From: Paenibacillus dendritiformis
Lineage (GTDB): Bacteria; Bacillota; Bacilli; Paenibacillales; Paenibacillaceae
Direction: 5' to 3'
Assembly: GCF_945605565.1 (NCBI RefSeq)
Contig: NZ_OX216966.1
Span: 2,534,001-2,598,000, forward strand
Length of the DNA: 64,000 bases
The notes beneath the pieces are model-generated. The model was not told where the DNA came from. It did no database searches and saw nothing but the letters and a program-made list of their open reading frames with translations. Positions within the stretch are counted from its first letter, which is position 1; every line of letters begins with the position of its first letter. Below, one piece after another: positions 8,355 through 17,580 of the stretch. Both the position numbers and the translations under genes were made by a program.

Positions 8355-10043
8355 TTAAATTTTGAGAATGCCGCCTTGGCTGGCATTCGTCACGAGCTTG
8401 GAATAGCGGGCCAGATAGCCGGTCTTGACCTTCGGCTCGAACGGCTTCCACGCCGCGCGCCGCTGCTCAAGAACCTCGTCCGGCACCTGCAGCTCGATTT
8501 TGCGGTTCGTCAGATCGAGCTCAATGATATCGCCGTCTTCCACGAACGCAATCGGTCCGCCTTCGGCCGCTTCCGGCGAGATATGGCCGATGCTGATTCC
8601 GCGGGACGCTCCGGAGAAGCGCCCGTCGGTAATGAGGCCCACCTTGGCGCCGAGACCCATGCCGACGATCTGCGACGTCGGGGCGAGCATCTCCGGCATG
8701 CCGGGACCGCCCTTCGGCCCTTCGTAGCGGATGACGACGACATGGCCTTCCTTCACCTTGCCGTTCGCGATTCCGGCCAAGGCCTCGTCCTGGGAATCGA
8801 AGCAGATCGCCGGGCCGACATGGCGTCCGCCGACCGACGGATCGACGGCGCCGACCTTGACGATAGCGCCTTCCGGCGCCAGGTTGCCGAACAATACGGC
8901 CAATCCGCCTTGTTCGCTGTGAGGATTGGACAAGGTGTGGATGACATCGGTATCCACGATGTCGCAGCCGGCGACATTCTCGCGCAGCGTCTGACCGGTC
9001 ACGGTGATGCACTCGCCGTGAAGGGCCCCTTCCTTCTTGAACAGTTCATTCAAAACGGCGCTGACGCCGCCTGCATTGTGCACATCTTCAATATGATAAT
9101 CGGAAGCCGGCGCTACCTTGGCCAGATGAGGCACGCGGGCCGCCACTTCGTTAATCCGCTCGATCGGGTATTCGAATCCGGCTTCGCGCGCGATAGCGAG
9201 CGTATGCAGGACCGTATTGGTCGATCCGCCCATCGCCATGTCGAGCGCAAAGGCGTTATCGATAGCTTCCATCGTGACGATATCACGCGGCTTGATGTCC
9301 TGCTCGATTATGCTCATGAGCTGGCGGGCCGACTGACGGACGAATTCCCGGCGTTCCGGAGATACGGCAAGAATGGTGCCGTTGCCCGGCAAGGCGATGC
9401 CAAGCGCTTCCGCCAGGCAGTTCATCGAGTTCGCGGTGAACATGCCCGAACAGGAGCCGCAGGTAGGGCAGCCGTACTGTTCCAGCTCCATCAATCCCTT
9501 GTCGTCAATCTTGCCTGCTTGATAGGCGCCGACACCCTCGAACACGCTGGACAAGGAGATCGAACGTCCGGAAGAGTCTTTGCCCGCCTTCATCGGACCG
9601 CCGCTGACGAAGATCGTCGGAATGTTGACGCGCAGCGCACCCATAATCATGCCCGGCGTAATCTTGTCGCAGTTCGGAATGCAGACCATTCCGTCGAACC
9701 AGTGGGCGGAGACGACCGTCTCTACCGAATCGGCGATAATCTCGCGGCTTGGCAGCGAGTACCGCATGCCGATATGGCCCATCGCAATCCCGTCGTCGAC
9801 CCCGATTGTATTGAATTCGAACGGCACGCCGCCCGCTTCCCGGATCGCTTCCTTGACAATCTTGCCGAATTCCTGCAAATGGACGTGTCCGGGAATGATG
9901 TCGATATACGAGTTGCATACCGCAATGAACGGCTTGTCAAAATCCTCTTCCTTCACGCCCGCTGCACGCAGCAGACTGCGGTGAGGCGCACGATCGAAGC
10001 CCTTCTTAATCATGTCTGAACGCATTTTCTTTTTGGCTGTCAT
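8355..10043 (-). CDS. ilvD: Dihydroxy-acid dehydratase
   Basis: A 562-residue enzyme of normal family length. It dehydrates 2,3-dihydroxy-isovalerate and its homologue to the 2-oxoacid precursors of valine and isoleucine in the cytoplasm. Iron-sulphur cysteines are visible at AVCNSY (about residue 43), [11 protein letters not shown] (about 115) and [10 protein letters not shown] (about 188), together with GRFSGASRG near the C-terminus. ATG at 10043 has GGAGG upstream. It stands alone here; no other ilv or leu genes and no T-box-like leader were seen. Confidence 0.97.
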   Translation of the reverse strand: MTAKKKMRSDMIKKGFDRAPHRSLLRAAGVKEEDFDKPFIAVCNSYIDIIPGHVHLQEFGKIVKEAIREAGGVPFEFNTIGVDDGIAMGHIGMRYSLPSREIIADSVETVVSAHWFDGMVCIPNCDKITPGMIMGALRVNIPTIFVSGGPMKAGKDSSGRSISLSSVFEGVGAYQAGKIDDKGLMELEQYGCPTCGSCSGMFTANSMNCLAEALGIALPGNGTILAVSPERREFVRQSARQLMSIIEQDIKPRDIVTMEAIDNAFALDMAMGGSTNTVLHTLAIAREAGFEYPIERINEVAARVPHLAKVAPASDYHIEDVHNAGGVSAVLNELFKKEGALHGECITVTGQTLRENVAGCDIVDTDVIHTLSNPHSEQGGLAVLFGNLAPEGAIVKVGAVDPSVGGRHVGPAICFDSQDEALAGIANGKVKEGHVVVIRYEGPKGGPGMPEMLAPTSQIVGMGLGAKVGLITDGRFSGASRGISIGHISPEAAEGGPIAFVEDGDIIELDLTNRKIELQVPDEVLEQRRAAWKPFEPKVKTGYLARYSKLVTNASQGGILKI

Positions 10044-10335
10044 TCTGTGTGAACCTCCATCTCTTGCTACCCGACTGCCGGGATTGGAATGATACCTCTC
10101 ATAAGTGCTTGAGTATTTCTATAGAGTCTATCACAACTGACTTTCTTTTTCTAGCGGTTTAAAGCGTCACTGAGCGCTTGCGGCCAAGCCGGAGCGGGTT
10201 CGGGTGAAGCGCGGCCGCCCTGGGGTGCCTCCTAAAAAGAGAGAAAATAAGAGAGAATCGTTCGCCCTCCCCCGGAATATATTAGCGGTAACTTGAGCAG
10301 GCCCGGCGGCAAGCTGACGAAAAGGGGGAGAGAGC

Positions 10336-11553
10336 ATGGACAGTTCCGAGCGCAACGGGAGCTACCGGGACGAGAACCGGGAAGCGGCACGAGCGGCCGC
10401 CGCCGGCACGCCGTTCGCCTGCCTCGATCTGGATGCGCTGGAGCATAATGCGGGCCAGGTGCTTAGGCTGAGCGGACAGAAGCCGGTGCGTCTGGCGACC
10501 AAATCGCTGCGCTGCGTCCAGGCGGTCAAGCATCTGCTGACGCTGCATCCCCGCTTCCAGGGCGTCATGTGCTACCATCCACAGGAAGCGGCCGCCCTCC
10601 TGGAGGCGGGCGTCTCCGACGTGCTGATGGGCTATCCGACGCTGGACCGGCCGGCCTTGGCCCGCTTGGCCGGATTGCGCCGCCAAGGGAAGGAGATCGT
10701 CCTGATGGCGGATGACGGCAGCCAGCTGCGGGCCGCCGAGCAAGCCGCCCGCGAGCAGCAGATCTGCTTCGATATCTGTCTCGATATCGACATGTCCTCC
10801 GCGTTCGGCGGCCTCCACTTCGGCGTGCGCCGTTCGCCGCTGCGCAGCGAAGCTTCCGTGCTGGAGCTGGCGGACGCGATCCGCCGCTCCCCGCATCTGC
10901 GGCTGGCCGGCGTGATGGGCTATGAAGCGCAGCTGGCGGGCGTTCCCGACGCGAAGCCCGGGCAGAAGCTGATGAGTGCCGCCATCCGCTATGTGAAGCG
11001 GCGCTCTGAGGCGGAGGTGGCGGCGCGCCGGGCGGCGATCGTCCGCGCGCTTCGCTGCGAAGGCCACGAGCTCCGCTTCGTGAACGGGGGCGGCAGCGGC
11101 AGCCTGCGCTTCACGGCGTCCGACGAGTCGGTGACGGAGCTGACGGCCGGATCGGCGTTCTATGCGCCGGCGCTGTTCGACGGGTACGCGGATCTGACGC
11201 TGCGGCCGGCGGCCGTCTTCGCCCTGCCGGTGGTGCGGGTGGCCGCACCCGGCATCTATACCTGCTTCGGCGGAGGGTATATCGCGTCCGGCGAAGCGGG
11301 GGCGGACCGATTGCCGCAGCCGATCTGGCCCCCCGGCGGGCATCTGCTGCCGCGGGAAGGAGCGGGGGAGGTGCAGACGCCCGTCCGTTACCCGGACGGT
11401 GCAGATCCGCTGCGGCCGGGCGATCTGATCTGGTTCCGGCATGCGAAGGCCGGAGAGCTGGCGGAGCGGTTCCGCGAGTTCGTCGCCGTCAAGCAGGGAG
11501 CCTGCATCGGGACATGGGCTACGTATCGCGGAGAAGGGTGGTGCTTCGGATGA
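10336..11553 (+). CDS. Fold-type III PLP enzyme, amino acid deaminase/aldolase family
   Basis: A 405-residue protein with an N-terminal alanine-racemase-like barrel; LATKSLRC holds the likely PLP lysine (about residue 55), followed by a C-terminal beta domain as in D-threonine aldolase and D-serine dehydratase. The reaction probably acts on a D-amino acid or 3-hydroxy amino acid, but the substrate is not known. GGGGGAG precedes the ATG. Its TGA overlaps the ATG of the FAD oxidase gene (ATGA), so the two products are translationally coupled; this gene pair also occurs in actinobacteria, which argues for a shared pathway. Confidence 0.75.
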   Translation: MDSSERNGSYRDENREAARAAAAGTPFACLDLDALEHNAGQVLRLSGQKPVRLATKSLRCVQAVKHLLTLHPRFQGVMCYHPQEAAALLEAGVSDVLMGYPTLDRPALARLAGLRRQGKEIVLMADDGSQLRAAEQAAREQQICFDICLDIDMSSAFGGLHFGVRRSPLRSEASVLELADAIRRSPHLRLAGVMGYEAQLAGVPDAKPGQKLMSAAIRYVKRRSEAEVAARRAAIVRALRCEGHELRFVNGGGSGSLRFTASDESVTELTAGSAFYAPALFDGYADLTLRPAAVFALPVVRVAAPGIYTCFGGGYIASGEAGADRLPQPIWPPGGHLLPREGAGEVQTPVRYPDGADPLRPGDLIWFRHAKAGELAERFREFVAVKQGACIGTWATYRGEGWCFG

Positions 11554-12860
11554 AGCAGTGGCGCAATTGGGCGGGCAATGTCCGCTGCGAGCCGGAACGG
11601 TGGTGGGAGCCGGAGGGTGAAGCGGACGTGGCGGAGCTGCTGCGGGAAGCGCAGCGGCAAGGCCGCAAGGTGCGCATCGTGGGGTCCGGGCATTCGTTCA
11701 CTCCGCTCGGGGAGGCGGAGGAATGGCTCGTGCGGCTGCCGCGGATGACCGGTCTGGTGCAGCTGGACGAGAGCGCCCGCACGGTGACGGTGCGGGCCGG
11801 CACGACGCTGCGCGAATTAGGCGGGCGGCTGCTTGAACGGGGCTGGGCGATGGAGAATCTGGGCGACATCGACCGGCAGACGATCGGGGGCGCGGTCGGG
11901 ACGGGAACCCATGGCACGGGGAGCGGCTTCGGCAGTCTGTCCACCCAGGTGACCGCGATCCGCGCCGTCCTGGGGAACGGCCGCATCGCCGAAGTGAGCG
12001 AAGGAGATACGGGAGAGAAGCAGGAGATGTTCAAGGCGCTGCAGGTCTCCTTCGGGACGATCGGCATCATGACCGAGCTGACGCTGCGGATCGTTCCCGC
12101 GGAGAGGATGCGGCTTGCCAGCTTCCGCTCCACCTTGGAAGAGACGCTGGAGAGGCTGGAGGAATATCGGAGCGGGAACCGCCATTTTGAATTTTTCTGG
12201 TTTCCTTATTCCGGCGGGACGCAGGTGAAGACGATTAACCCGACCGACGCGCCGGTATCGAAGCGCGGAAGATGGAAGGAGTGGAGCGCCTACGCGGTGG
12301 AGAACGGCTTGTTCTGGGGGATGTCGGAAGCATGCCGCATCGCTCCGCGGCTCAGCGCCGGAATCAGCCGCCTGTCGGCGCGCTTCGTGCCGGTAAGCGA
12401 CGAGGTCGGCCGGGGGCCTCGCCTGTTCGTTACGCCAAGGCATGTCAAGTTCATGGAAATGGAGTACAGCGTGCCGGCCGCCGCGATGCGCCCCGTCCTC
12501 CTGGAGATGAAGCGGCTGTTGGAGCGGCGGCGGTATTCCGTCCATTTCCCAATCGAATGCCGGTATGTCAAGGGGGATGATATGTGGCTGTCGCCCGCCT
12601 ACGGCCGGGACTCGGCTTACATCGCGCTTCATATGTATAAAGGGATGCCTTACGAGCCGTATTTCCGCGACATGGAGCAGATTCTGCTCGCCTATGATGG
12701 TCGGCCGCATTGGGGTAAATGGCATTCCCGGACCGCTGCGCAGTTGGCTGGCATGTATCCGAAATGGAAGGACGCCGCCCGCATCAGGGAAGCGGCGGAT
12801 CCGCGAGGCGTGCTGATGAACCGGTATGTGGCGCGTCTAATCTCGCCAACCGCCCGGTAA
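11550..12860 (+). CDS. FAD-dependent D-arabinono-1,4-lactone oxidase-family protein
   Basis: A 436-residue protein with an N-terminal PCMH-type FAD domain containing GSGHSFTPL, in which the His is the usual covalent flavin site of this family, and GAVGTGTHGTG. The C-terminal ALO domain ends with the GRPHWGKWH motif. Relatives oxidise aldonolactones, alditols or similar polyols with oxygen as acceptor; the substrate here is unknown. The ATG at 11550 overlaps the upstream stop and has AAGGGTGG 8 nt away; a frame 12 codons longer exists but lacks a site. Confidence 0.85.
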   Translation: MKQWRNWAGNVRCEPERWWEPEGEADVAELLREAQRQGRKVRIVGSGHSFTPLGEAEEWLVRLPRMTGLVQLDESARTVTVRAGTTLRELGGRLLERGWAMENLGDIDRQTIGGAVGTGTHGTGSGFGSLSTQVTAIRAVLGNGRIAEVSEGDTGEKQEMFKALQVSFGTIGIMTELTLRIVPAERMRLASFRSTLEETLERLEEYRSGNRHFEFFWFPYSGGTQVKTINPTDAPVSKRGRWKEWSAYAVENGLFWGMSEACRIAPRLSAGISRLSARFVPVSDEVGRGPRLFVTPRHVKFMEMEYSVPAAAMRPVLLEMKRLLERRRYSVHFPIECRYVKGDDMWLSPAYGRDSAYIALHMYKGMPYEPYFRDMEQILLAYDGRPHWGKWHSRTAAQLAGMYPKWKDAARIREAADPRGVLMNRYVARLISPTAR

Positions 12861-12865
12861 ATGAG

Positions 12866-12900
12866 AACAGCGCCCCGCTTCAAGCGTACGGGGCGCTGTT
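12866..12900. terminator. Bidirectional hairpin between convergent genes
   Basis: AACAGCGCCCCG pairs perfectly with CGGGGCGCTGTT. It sits 6 nt after one stop and 7 nt from the other, without a strong T-run on either strand. Confidence 0.6.
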
Positions 12901-12907
12901 GGTAAGG

Positions 12908-14002
12908 TTAACCCTGCTTCATGCCGCGATGGAATACCGACATGCGGTGCCAGCCTCCGATACCGTTCCAATGCGGTTCGATAATCGGGCGGCATAGCGA
13001 CCGTACGGCCGGCTGCGCGAGCAGCACGGTGCAGGCAAGCGAAGCCAGAATCAGCAGAACGGCTTGCGGGCCGGTCGTAATATAATGGTACAGTCCGGAG
13101 ACGACAAGCATCCGGATGATGAGGCCATGGAGCAAGAACACGTACAGCGTCCGCCGCCCCAATCCGGTAATCCAACCGGCATGAAGGGGCACCCAGGCCA
13201 AGAACGCGACGGATGCGACAATCTCCAGCGCGTATATGAACAGGCGCATCCCGATGGCGTACCATGGGGATTGCTCCAGCCAGCCGAGCTCGCGGAACGT
13301 CATATGGTTCATCAGCCATTCCGGATGGAGCGCGTTCGGCCACAGAAGAAGCACAAGCAGCAATCCGGCGGACAAGCCTGCGGCCAACGGCCGGAAGCGG
13401 GAAGCGGCGAACCGCTGGAAAGCATCGTCGCGGAAGAGGTATCCAACCGCGAAGAAGGGTAAATAGACCAACGTCCGGGACAGACCGAGCCAGGCTCCGT
13501 CTATCGGGAGAAATCCCGCGGCAATGCCGATGATGGCCGCCAGGATGACCGGATGGCGAACCTGCCAACGGGTGAACAGCATCAGGATGGCACGCCAGAT
13601 CAAATGTCCGATCAGGAACCACAACAACAGGTACGGAATGAAGAACGAGTGCTTCATTCCCGGGACGTGGAACAGCGTGACATCAAGCAGCGAATATAGC
13701 GATTGAAAAATGACATACTGGATGCCGATTTGCTTCATCACGGCCCAGCCCGCACGGCCGTTCAGATTGCTGCGGGCGAAATAGCCCGTGACGAAGACGA
13801 ACAACGGCATATGAAACGTAAAAATCCAAACGAACAAACCTTTTAGCTCGGGCATGGTGCCGATGAGCGGCTCAATCGCATTGGCGACAAACACGCATAC
13901 AATGAGCATGAACCGCAAATTCAATCCGAAGGTCTCTCCACTCCTTAAGGACACGGCCGACTTCAACCCGGAGGAGGCTTGATTCCACCTTCGCTCCTGC
14001 AT
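12908..14002 (-). CDS. Acyltransferase 3 family membrane protein
   Basis: A 364-residue polytopic protein with about ten hydrophobic segments. It fits the acyltransferase-3 / fucose-4-O-acetylase-like family, which O-acetylates extracytoplasmic sugars: FTFHMPLFVFVTGYFA near residue 65 has the family His, and LGRRTLYVFLLHGLIIR near residue 285 is the usual C-terminal motif. ATG at 14002 follows GGAGGGAAGG. The acceptor is unknown and no polysaccharide genes are adjacent. Confidence 0.8.
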   Translation of the reverse strand: MQERRWNQASSGLKSAVSLRSGETFGLNLRFMLIVCVFVANAIEPLIGTMPELKGLFVWIFTFHMPLFVFVTGYFARSNLNGRAGWAVMKQIGIQYVIFQSLYSLLDVTLFHVPGMKHSFFIPYLLLWFLIGHLIWRAILMLFTRWQVRHPVILAAIIGIAAGFLPIDGAWLGLSRTLVYLPFFAVGYLFRDDAFQRFAASRFRPLAAGLSAGLLLVLLLWPNALHPEWLMNHMTFRELGWLEQSPWYAIGMRLFIYALEIVASVAFLAWVPLHAGWITGLGRRTLYVFLLHGLIIRMLVVSGLYHYITTGPQAVLLILASLACTVLLAQPAVRSLCRPIIEPHWNGIGGWHRMSVFHRGMKQG

Positions 14003-14063
14003 TGTCCTTCCCTCCTACAACTCCTGCCGCGCATCGATTTGTCTATGTTGGCTGCGGCTTTAT

Positions 14064-14078
14064 GTTTACGATGTAAAC
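14064..14078. promoter_or_regulatory. Operator-like inverted repeat GTTTAC-N3-GTAAAC
   Basis: Perfect 6+6 inverted repeat with a 3-nt centre in the divergent region between the acyltransferase gene and ywiC. A possible leftward -10 (TATGGT) overlaps its right side. The binding protein is not known. Confidence 0.4.
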
Positions 14079-14102
14079 GTACCATAGGGCCGATTCCGGG
14101 AT

Positions 14103-14118
14103 TGTGATTTACATCACA
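14103..14118. promoter_or_regulatory. Perfect Fnr/Crp-type box
   Basis: TGTGATTTACATCACA matches TGTGA-N6-TCACA at all ten fixed positions. In Bacillus this is the Fnr site. It lies 144 nt upstream of the YwiC-like gene, whose B. subtilis relative is in the fnr region. The distance to a credible -10 is not settled, so either divergent gene could be the target. Confidence 0.65.
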
Positions 14119-14261
14119 TAAAACGGGATGAAAGCGTCGTCCACTTTTGACAGAATGGCGAAAGTTCCTGCGCAAGCTTAGACAGCGCCCGGCAATTCAA
14201 GTAACATACAGGAGAGATGCCAGATTGAAGCAATATTTCATTCAAAGGGGAGACAGGAACG

Positions 14262-15017
14262 ATGTCGAAGGAACATCCCAACCGCAGATCGAAGCTTCTG
14301 CGGGCCTATATTCCGAATCAGCACGGAGCGTGGGCGATGCTCATCATTCCGTTCGCTGCGGGCATGTTCGCCAGCAAGCCGCAAGCCATTCACGCCTGGA
14401 TCGGAATCGCCTGGCTGGCCGCCTATTGCGGATCGTTCGCCGGCCTGCAGTGGATCAAGACCGGACGGGCCATCGTATATCGAGGCCCGGTGATTGTATA
14501 TGGCGCCGCGTGCGCGCTCGCCGGGAGCGCCGTATTGGTGATGCGGCCGGATATTTGGTGGATGGGCGCCGTCATGCTGCCGTTGCTGCTGCTGAACGCG
14601 GCGTTCGCCAAGCGGAATCGGGAACGCCATCTCGTCAACGATTTTTTGGCCGTCCTCCAATTTTGCTGGATGCTCCCGATTGCTTTCGAAGCAGGCGGGG
14701 GAACGGATTGGAGCCTGGCGTGGCGGGCCTTTGCCGCTTGCTTGCTTTATTTTGCCGGAACGATATTTTATGTGAAGACGATGATTCGCGAGAAAGGGAG
14801 CCGGCTGTACTATGGCTTGTCCGTCGGCGTCCATATCGTGGCCGCGGCAGCCGTGGGCCTCATGCTTCCCCTGTGGGCCGCTCTTCCGTTCGTGGCGCTG
14901 TTCCTGCGCGCGGTCTGGATGCCTGGCCAGAAGGTAACGATCAAGCAGGTCGGCATTGCGGAGATCGTCTTCAGCATCGTGATGGCGATCCCGTTAATCG
15001 CTGTGATCACTCCGTAG
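14262..15017 (+). CDS. YwiC-like integral membrane protein
   Basis: A 251-residue membrane protein with about eight hydrophobic segments. The N-terminal PNQHGAWAM motif is the hallmark of the YwiC-like family (PF14256). The function is unknown; in B. subtilis ywiC neighbours fnr and the nitrate respiration genes, suggesting a role under oxygen limitation. AAAGGGGAG precedes the ATG. A perfect Fnr-type box upstream supports the same regulation here. Confidence 0.85.
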   Translation: MSKEHPNRRSKLLRAYIPNQHGAWAMLIIPFAAGMFASKPQAIHAWIGIAWLAAYCGSFAGLQWIKTGRAIVYRGPVIVYGAACALAGSAVLVMRPDIWWMGAVMLPLLLLNAAFAKRNRERHLVNDFLAVLQFCWMLPIAFEAGGGTDWSLAWRAFAACLLYFAGTIFYVKTMIREKGSRLYYGLSVGVHIVAAAAVGLMLPLWAALPFVALFLRAVWMPGQKVTIKQVGIAEIVFSIVMAIPLIAVITP

Positions 15018-15052
15018 TCTGTCGTATCCGTTCCTTAATAAATGACAGGTTG

Positions 15053-15081
15053 GCCATACCGTCGGCCGTTGACGGTATGGC
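15053..15081. promoter_or_regulatory. Inverted repeat overlapping the kdgK promoter
   Basis: GCCATACCGTC and GACGGTATGGC form a perfect 11+11 inverted repeat with a 7-nt centre. The right arm covers the -35 of the promoter below, and the sequence after it is A-rich, not T-rich, so an operator is more likely than a terminator. Confidence 0.5.
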
Positions 15082-15098
15082 AAAAAACGGATTATGAT
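15069..15098 (+). promoter_or_regulatory. Promoter of the kdgK operon
   Basis: TTGACG is followed after 18 nt by TATGAT, about 43 nt ahead of the kinase ATG. Confidence 0.55.
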
Positions 15099-15141
15099 AG
15101 AGGACAAAGCCTCATGTTATACAGAAGGAGGACACGGCATT

Positions 15142-16107
15142 ATGAAAGCGCTGTCAATAAATGTCCCGGAGGTCGTCACGTTCGGCGAAGCGATGGCCTT
15201 GCTCAGCTCCGCGGACACGAGGGGCTTGGAATATGCGCAGACGGTGATGAAATCGTTCGGGGGAGCGGAGAGCAATGTGGCCATCGGGCTGGCCCGCCTC
15301 GGACACCGGGCAGGCTGGTGCGGCCGTCTGGGCCGGGATCCGCTCGGCCGGCACATCGTCAAGGCGATTCGCGGCGAAGGAGTGGATGTGTCCCGCGTCG
15401 AGATGGCGCCGGATGCGCCGACCGGACTGATGATGAGGGAACTGGTCGCCCAGAAATCATCCGTTTATTATTACCGCGCGGGCTCTGCGGCAAGCCGCAT
15501 GACGCCGGGGCATCTGGACAAGGACTATATCCGCTCGGCCCGGCTGCTTCATGTAACCGGGATTACTTGCGCCTTGAGCGAGAGCTGTGCCGAGACGGTC
15601 TATGAAGCGGTCGCCGTCGCGAAGGCCGCCGGCGTGAAGGTGAGCTTCGATCCGAATCTGCGGCTGAAGCTGTGGACGATGGAAGCCGCCCGGGAGAAGC
15701 TGCTGCCGCTGGCGCGCGAGGCGGACTACTTCCTGCCGGGACTGGACGAATTGAAGCTGCTGTACGGCACCGAGGATGAGCAAGGCATCTTCCGGCGCCT
15801 GTCCGAGCTGCCCGGCATCAGCATTGTCAAAGGCGGACCGGGCATGAACTATGTCGTTCAGGGGAGCCGCATCGACGAGGTTCCGTACGAGCTGGTGGAG
15901 CATGTCGTCGATACGGTCGGCGCCGGCGATGCCTTCTGCGCCGGATTTCTGTCCGGCATACTGCAGGGGGCCGATGCCGTGGAGGCGGTTCGTCTCGGCA
16001 ATATCACCGGCGCGATGGTCGTGCAGGCATTCGGAGATTGGGAGGCCTTGCCGACGGCCGAGCAGTTGCAGGCGGTATTGAACCGGGCGGTGCATATCGA
16101 ACGGTAG
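15142..16107 (+). CDS. kdgK: 2-keto-3-deoxygluconate kinase (PfkB family)
   Basis: A 321-residue sugar kinase. The PfkB signature VGAGDAFCAGF near residue 255 carries the catalytic Asp, and FGGAESNVAIGLARLG near residue 35 is the N-terminal signature. Choice of KDG as substrate rests on the sequence pattern (FGEAMALLS, YYYRAGSAAS) and on the KDPG aldolase gene 95 nt downstream. It would make 2-keto-3-deoxy-6-phosphogluconate. ATG at 15142 follows AAGGAGG at about 10 nt; an upstream extension of 16 codons has no site. Confidence 0.88.
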   Translation: MKALSINVPEVVTFGEAMALLSSADTRGLEYAQTVMKSFGGAESNVAIGLARLGHRAGWCGRLGRDPLGRHIVKAIRGEGVDVSRVEMAPDAPTGLMMRELVAQKSSVYYYRAGSAASRMTPGHLDKDYIRSARLLHVTGITCALSESCAETVYEAVAVAKAAGVKVSFDPNLRLKLWTMEAAREKLLPLAREADYFLPGLDELKLLYGTEDEQGIFRRLSELPGISIVKGGPGMNYVVQGSRIDEVPYELVEHVVDTVGAGDAFCAGFLSGILQGADAVEAVRLGNITGAMVVQAFGDWEALPTAEQLQAVLNRAVHIER

Positions 16108-16202
16108 GCGGCCGCCGCAGGGCCGCGGCCCGTGATCGCCATGCGGGCTCATAGCCCGGAAGCATAGACGCCGTAGAGGGCGCAGAAGGGAGAATCATCA
16201 CG

Positions 16203-16880
16203 ATGGATAAGATTAGAGTGATTCAGCAAATTCAAGAGCATGGCGTTGTCGCCGTACTGCGGGGAGACTCTCCGGATGAAGTGGTGGAGATGGCGGGACA
16301 AGCCATCGAGGGCGGCATCCGCATTATTGAGGTGACGATGACCGTTCCCCATGCGCTCCATGCGATAGAGCAGCTGCGGAGAATGTATTCCTCGAAGTCC
16401 TCCAGCAGCGATCGCTTCGCGGTCATCGGCGCTGGCACCGTGTTGGAGCCGGTTACGGCCCGCTCCAGCATTTTGGCGGGGGCTGAGTTCGTCGTCGGTC
16501 CATCGCTCAACCCCGAGACGATCACGATGTGCAATCTGTACCGCGTGCCCGTTCTGCCGGGTGTCATGACGATTGCGGAAGTGCAGCGCGCACTCGAGCT
16601 GGGGGTTGATGTGGTGAAGCTGTTCCCGGGCAACCTGTATGATCCGTCCATCATCAAGACGATCAAAGGCCCGCTGCCGCAGGCGAACCTGATGCCGACC
16701 GGCGGCGTCGATGTCCACAATCTGGGCGATTGGATTCGGTCCGGCGCGTTTGCCGTCGGGATCGGCTCGGATTTGACCAAGGAAGCGAAAGCGTCCGGCG
16801 ATCTTGCTCTCGTCCGCCGCAAGGCAGAACAGTATATGGAGGCATTCCGCCGTGCGAAGGAGCAGATCGCCCGCGGATAA
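16203..16880 (+). CDS. 2-keto-3-deoxy-6-phosphogluconate aldolase
   Basis: A 225-residue class I aldolase of the KDPG/KHG family (Eda/KdgA). IEVTMTV near residue 42 holds the conserved Glu, DVVKLFPG near residue 140 holds the Schiff-base lysine, and LMPTGGV corresponds to the FCPTGGI segment. It splits KDPG into pyruvate and glyceraldehyde 3-phosphate. With the kinase just upstream it completes the lower arm used for uronic acids and gluconate-derived KDG. The gap between the two genes is 95 nt with no visible promoter. Confidence 0.92.
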   Translation: MDKIRVIQQIQEHGVVAVLRGDSPDEVVEMAGQAIEGGIRIIEVTMTVPHALHAIEQLRRMYSSKSSSSDRFAVIGAGTVLEPVTARSSILAGAEFVVGPSLNPETITMCNLYRVPVLPGVMTIAEVQRALELGVDVVKLFPGNLYDPSIIKTIKGPLPQANLMPTGGVDVHNLGDWIRSGAFAVGIGSDLTKEAKASGDLALVRRKAEQYMEAFRRAKEQIARG

Positions 16881-16883
16881 GCG

Positions 16884-16938
16884 AATCCCCTGTCTGTCCG
16901 GTACCGTTGGAATCCGGGCGGAGAGGGGGTTTTGTTTA
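16884..16938 (+). terminator. Probable terminator of kdgK-aldolase operon
   Basis: An imperfect stem (AATCCCCTGTCTGTCCGG against CCGGGCGGAGAGGGGG) is followed by TTTTGTTTATT right after the aldolase stop. Confidence 0.6.
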
Positions 16939-17580
16939 TTGGCGCCAGAGACAGAAGGCGGCCTGCGGAAGCAAGGGAAGAGTGGCCGCGTCTCGAGCCG
17001 GGCGGAATCTGAAGTTCCTAAATTGCTTCGCCTAATTTGGATAGCGCTCTCATCAGACTCACTACGATTTCGCATCCTGTGGACAAATTCATTGCAACCC
17101 TTAGACGCTGCCGAGAGGTGATGAGGTCATGCCCCCTCCAGACACCGTCATAACGGAAGCCGGCTTCGGCTTCCCATCCCCCCTCTTGGCGAGGCCCCTC
17201 TTCCGGCGCGGTCATAGAACGTTCATCCCCTGGAGGCATATGACGTCCGCCTGCCGCATACAATATGACACCCGCGATATATAAGTCTGCATGTACATAC
17301 GGAAGAGGCATCGCTGTGCCGGATGCGCCTCCCTCCTGAGTGTACTTTTTTCCTGTCACAAGATGTCCATTCGGCTTTCGGCCGCCTGTGATCAATGTCA
17401 TACCTGCCGGCCGGCTTCCCATATAACCTGTATTCAACCACGTCATATTCAGACCGGTTACGAGACTAGCCAGCAGGAGGTCTGTCCCGCGAGACAGGCC
17501 GTCCTCATCCGAATCTGGCCCCGTCCCCTGGCGTGCTTCGCCTAGCAGCGGGAGCGGGGGAAAGGAGATGAAGCATTTCA
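16939..17580. other. 642-nt intergenic stretch, possible leftward ORF of unknown function
   Basis: The minus strand is open from 17581 to 17018 (187 codons). Its last part (RVAMNLSTGCEIVVSLMRAL) reads like natural protein, but the ORF would start on the first base pairs of the next gene, has no clear ribosome binding site and matches no family I know. A near-match to the Fnr box lies inside it (TGTGATCAATGTCATA, 17387-17402). I do not call a gene here with confidence. Confidence 0.25.
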
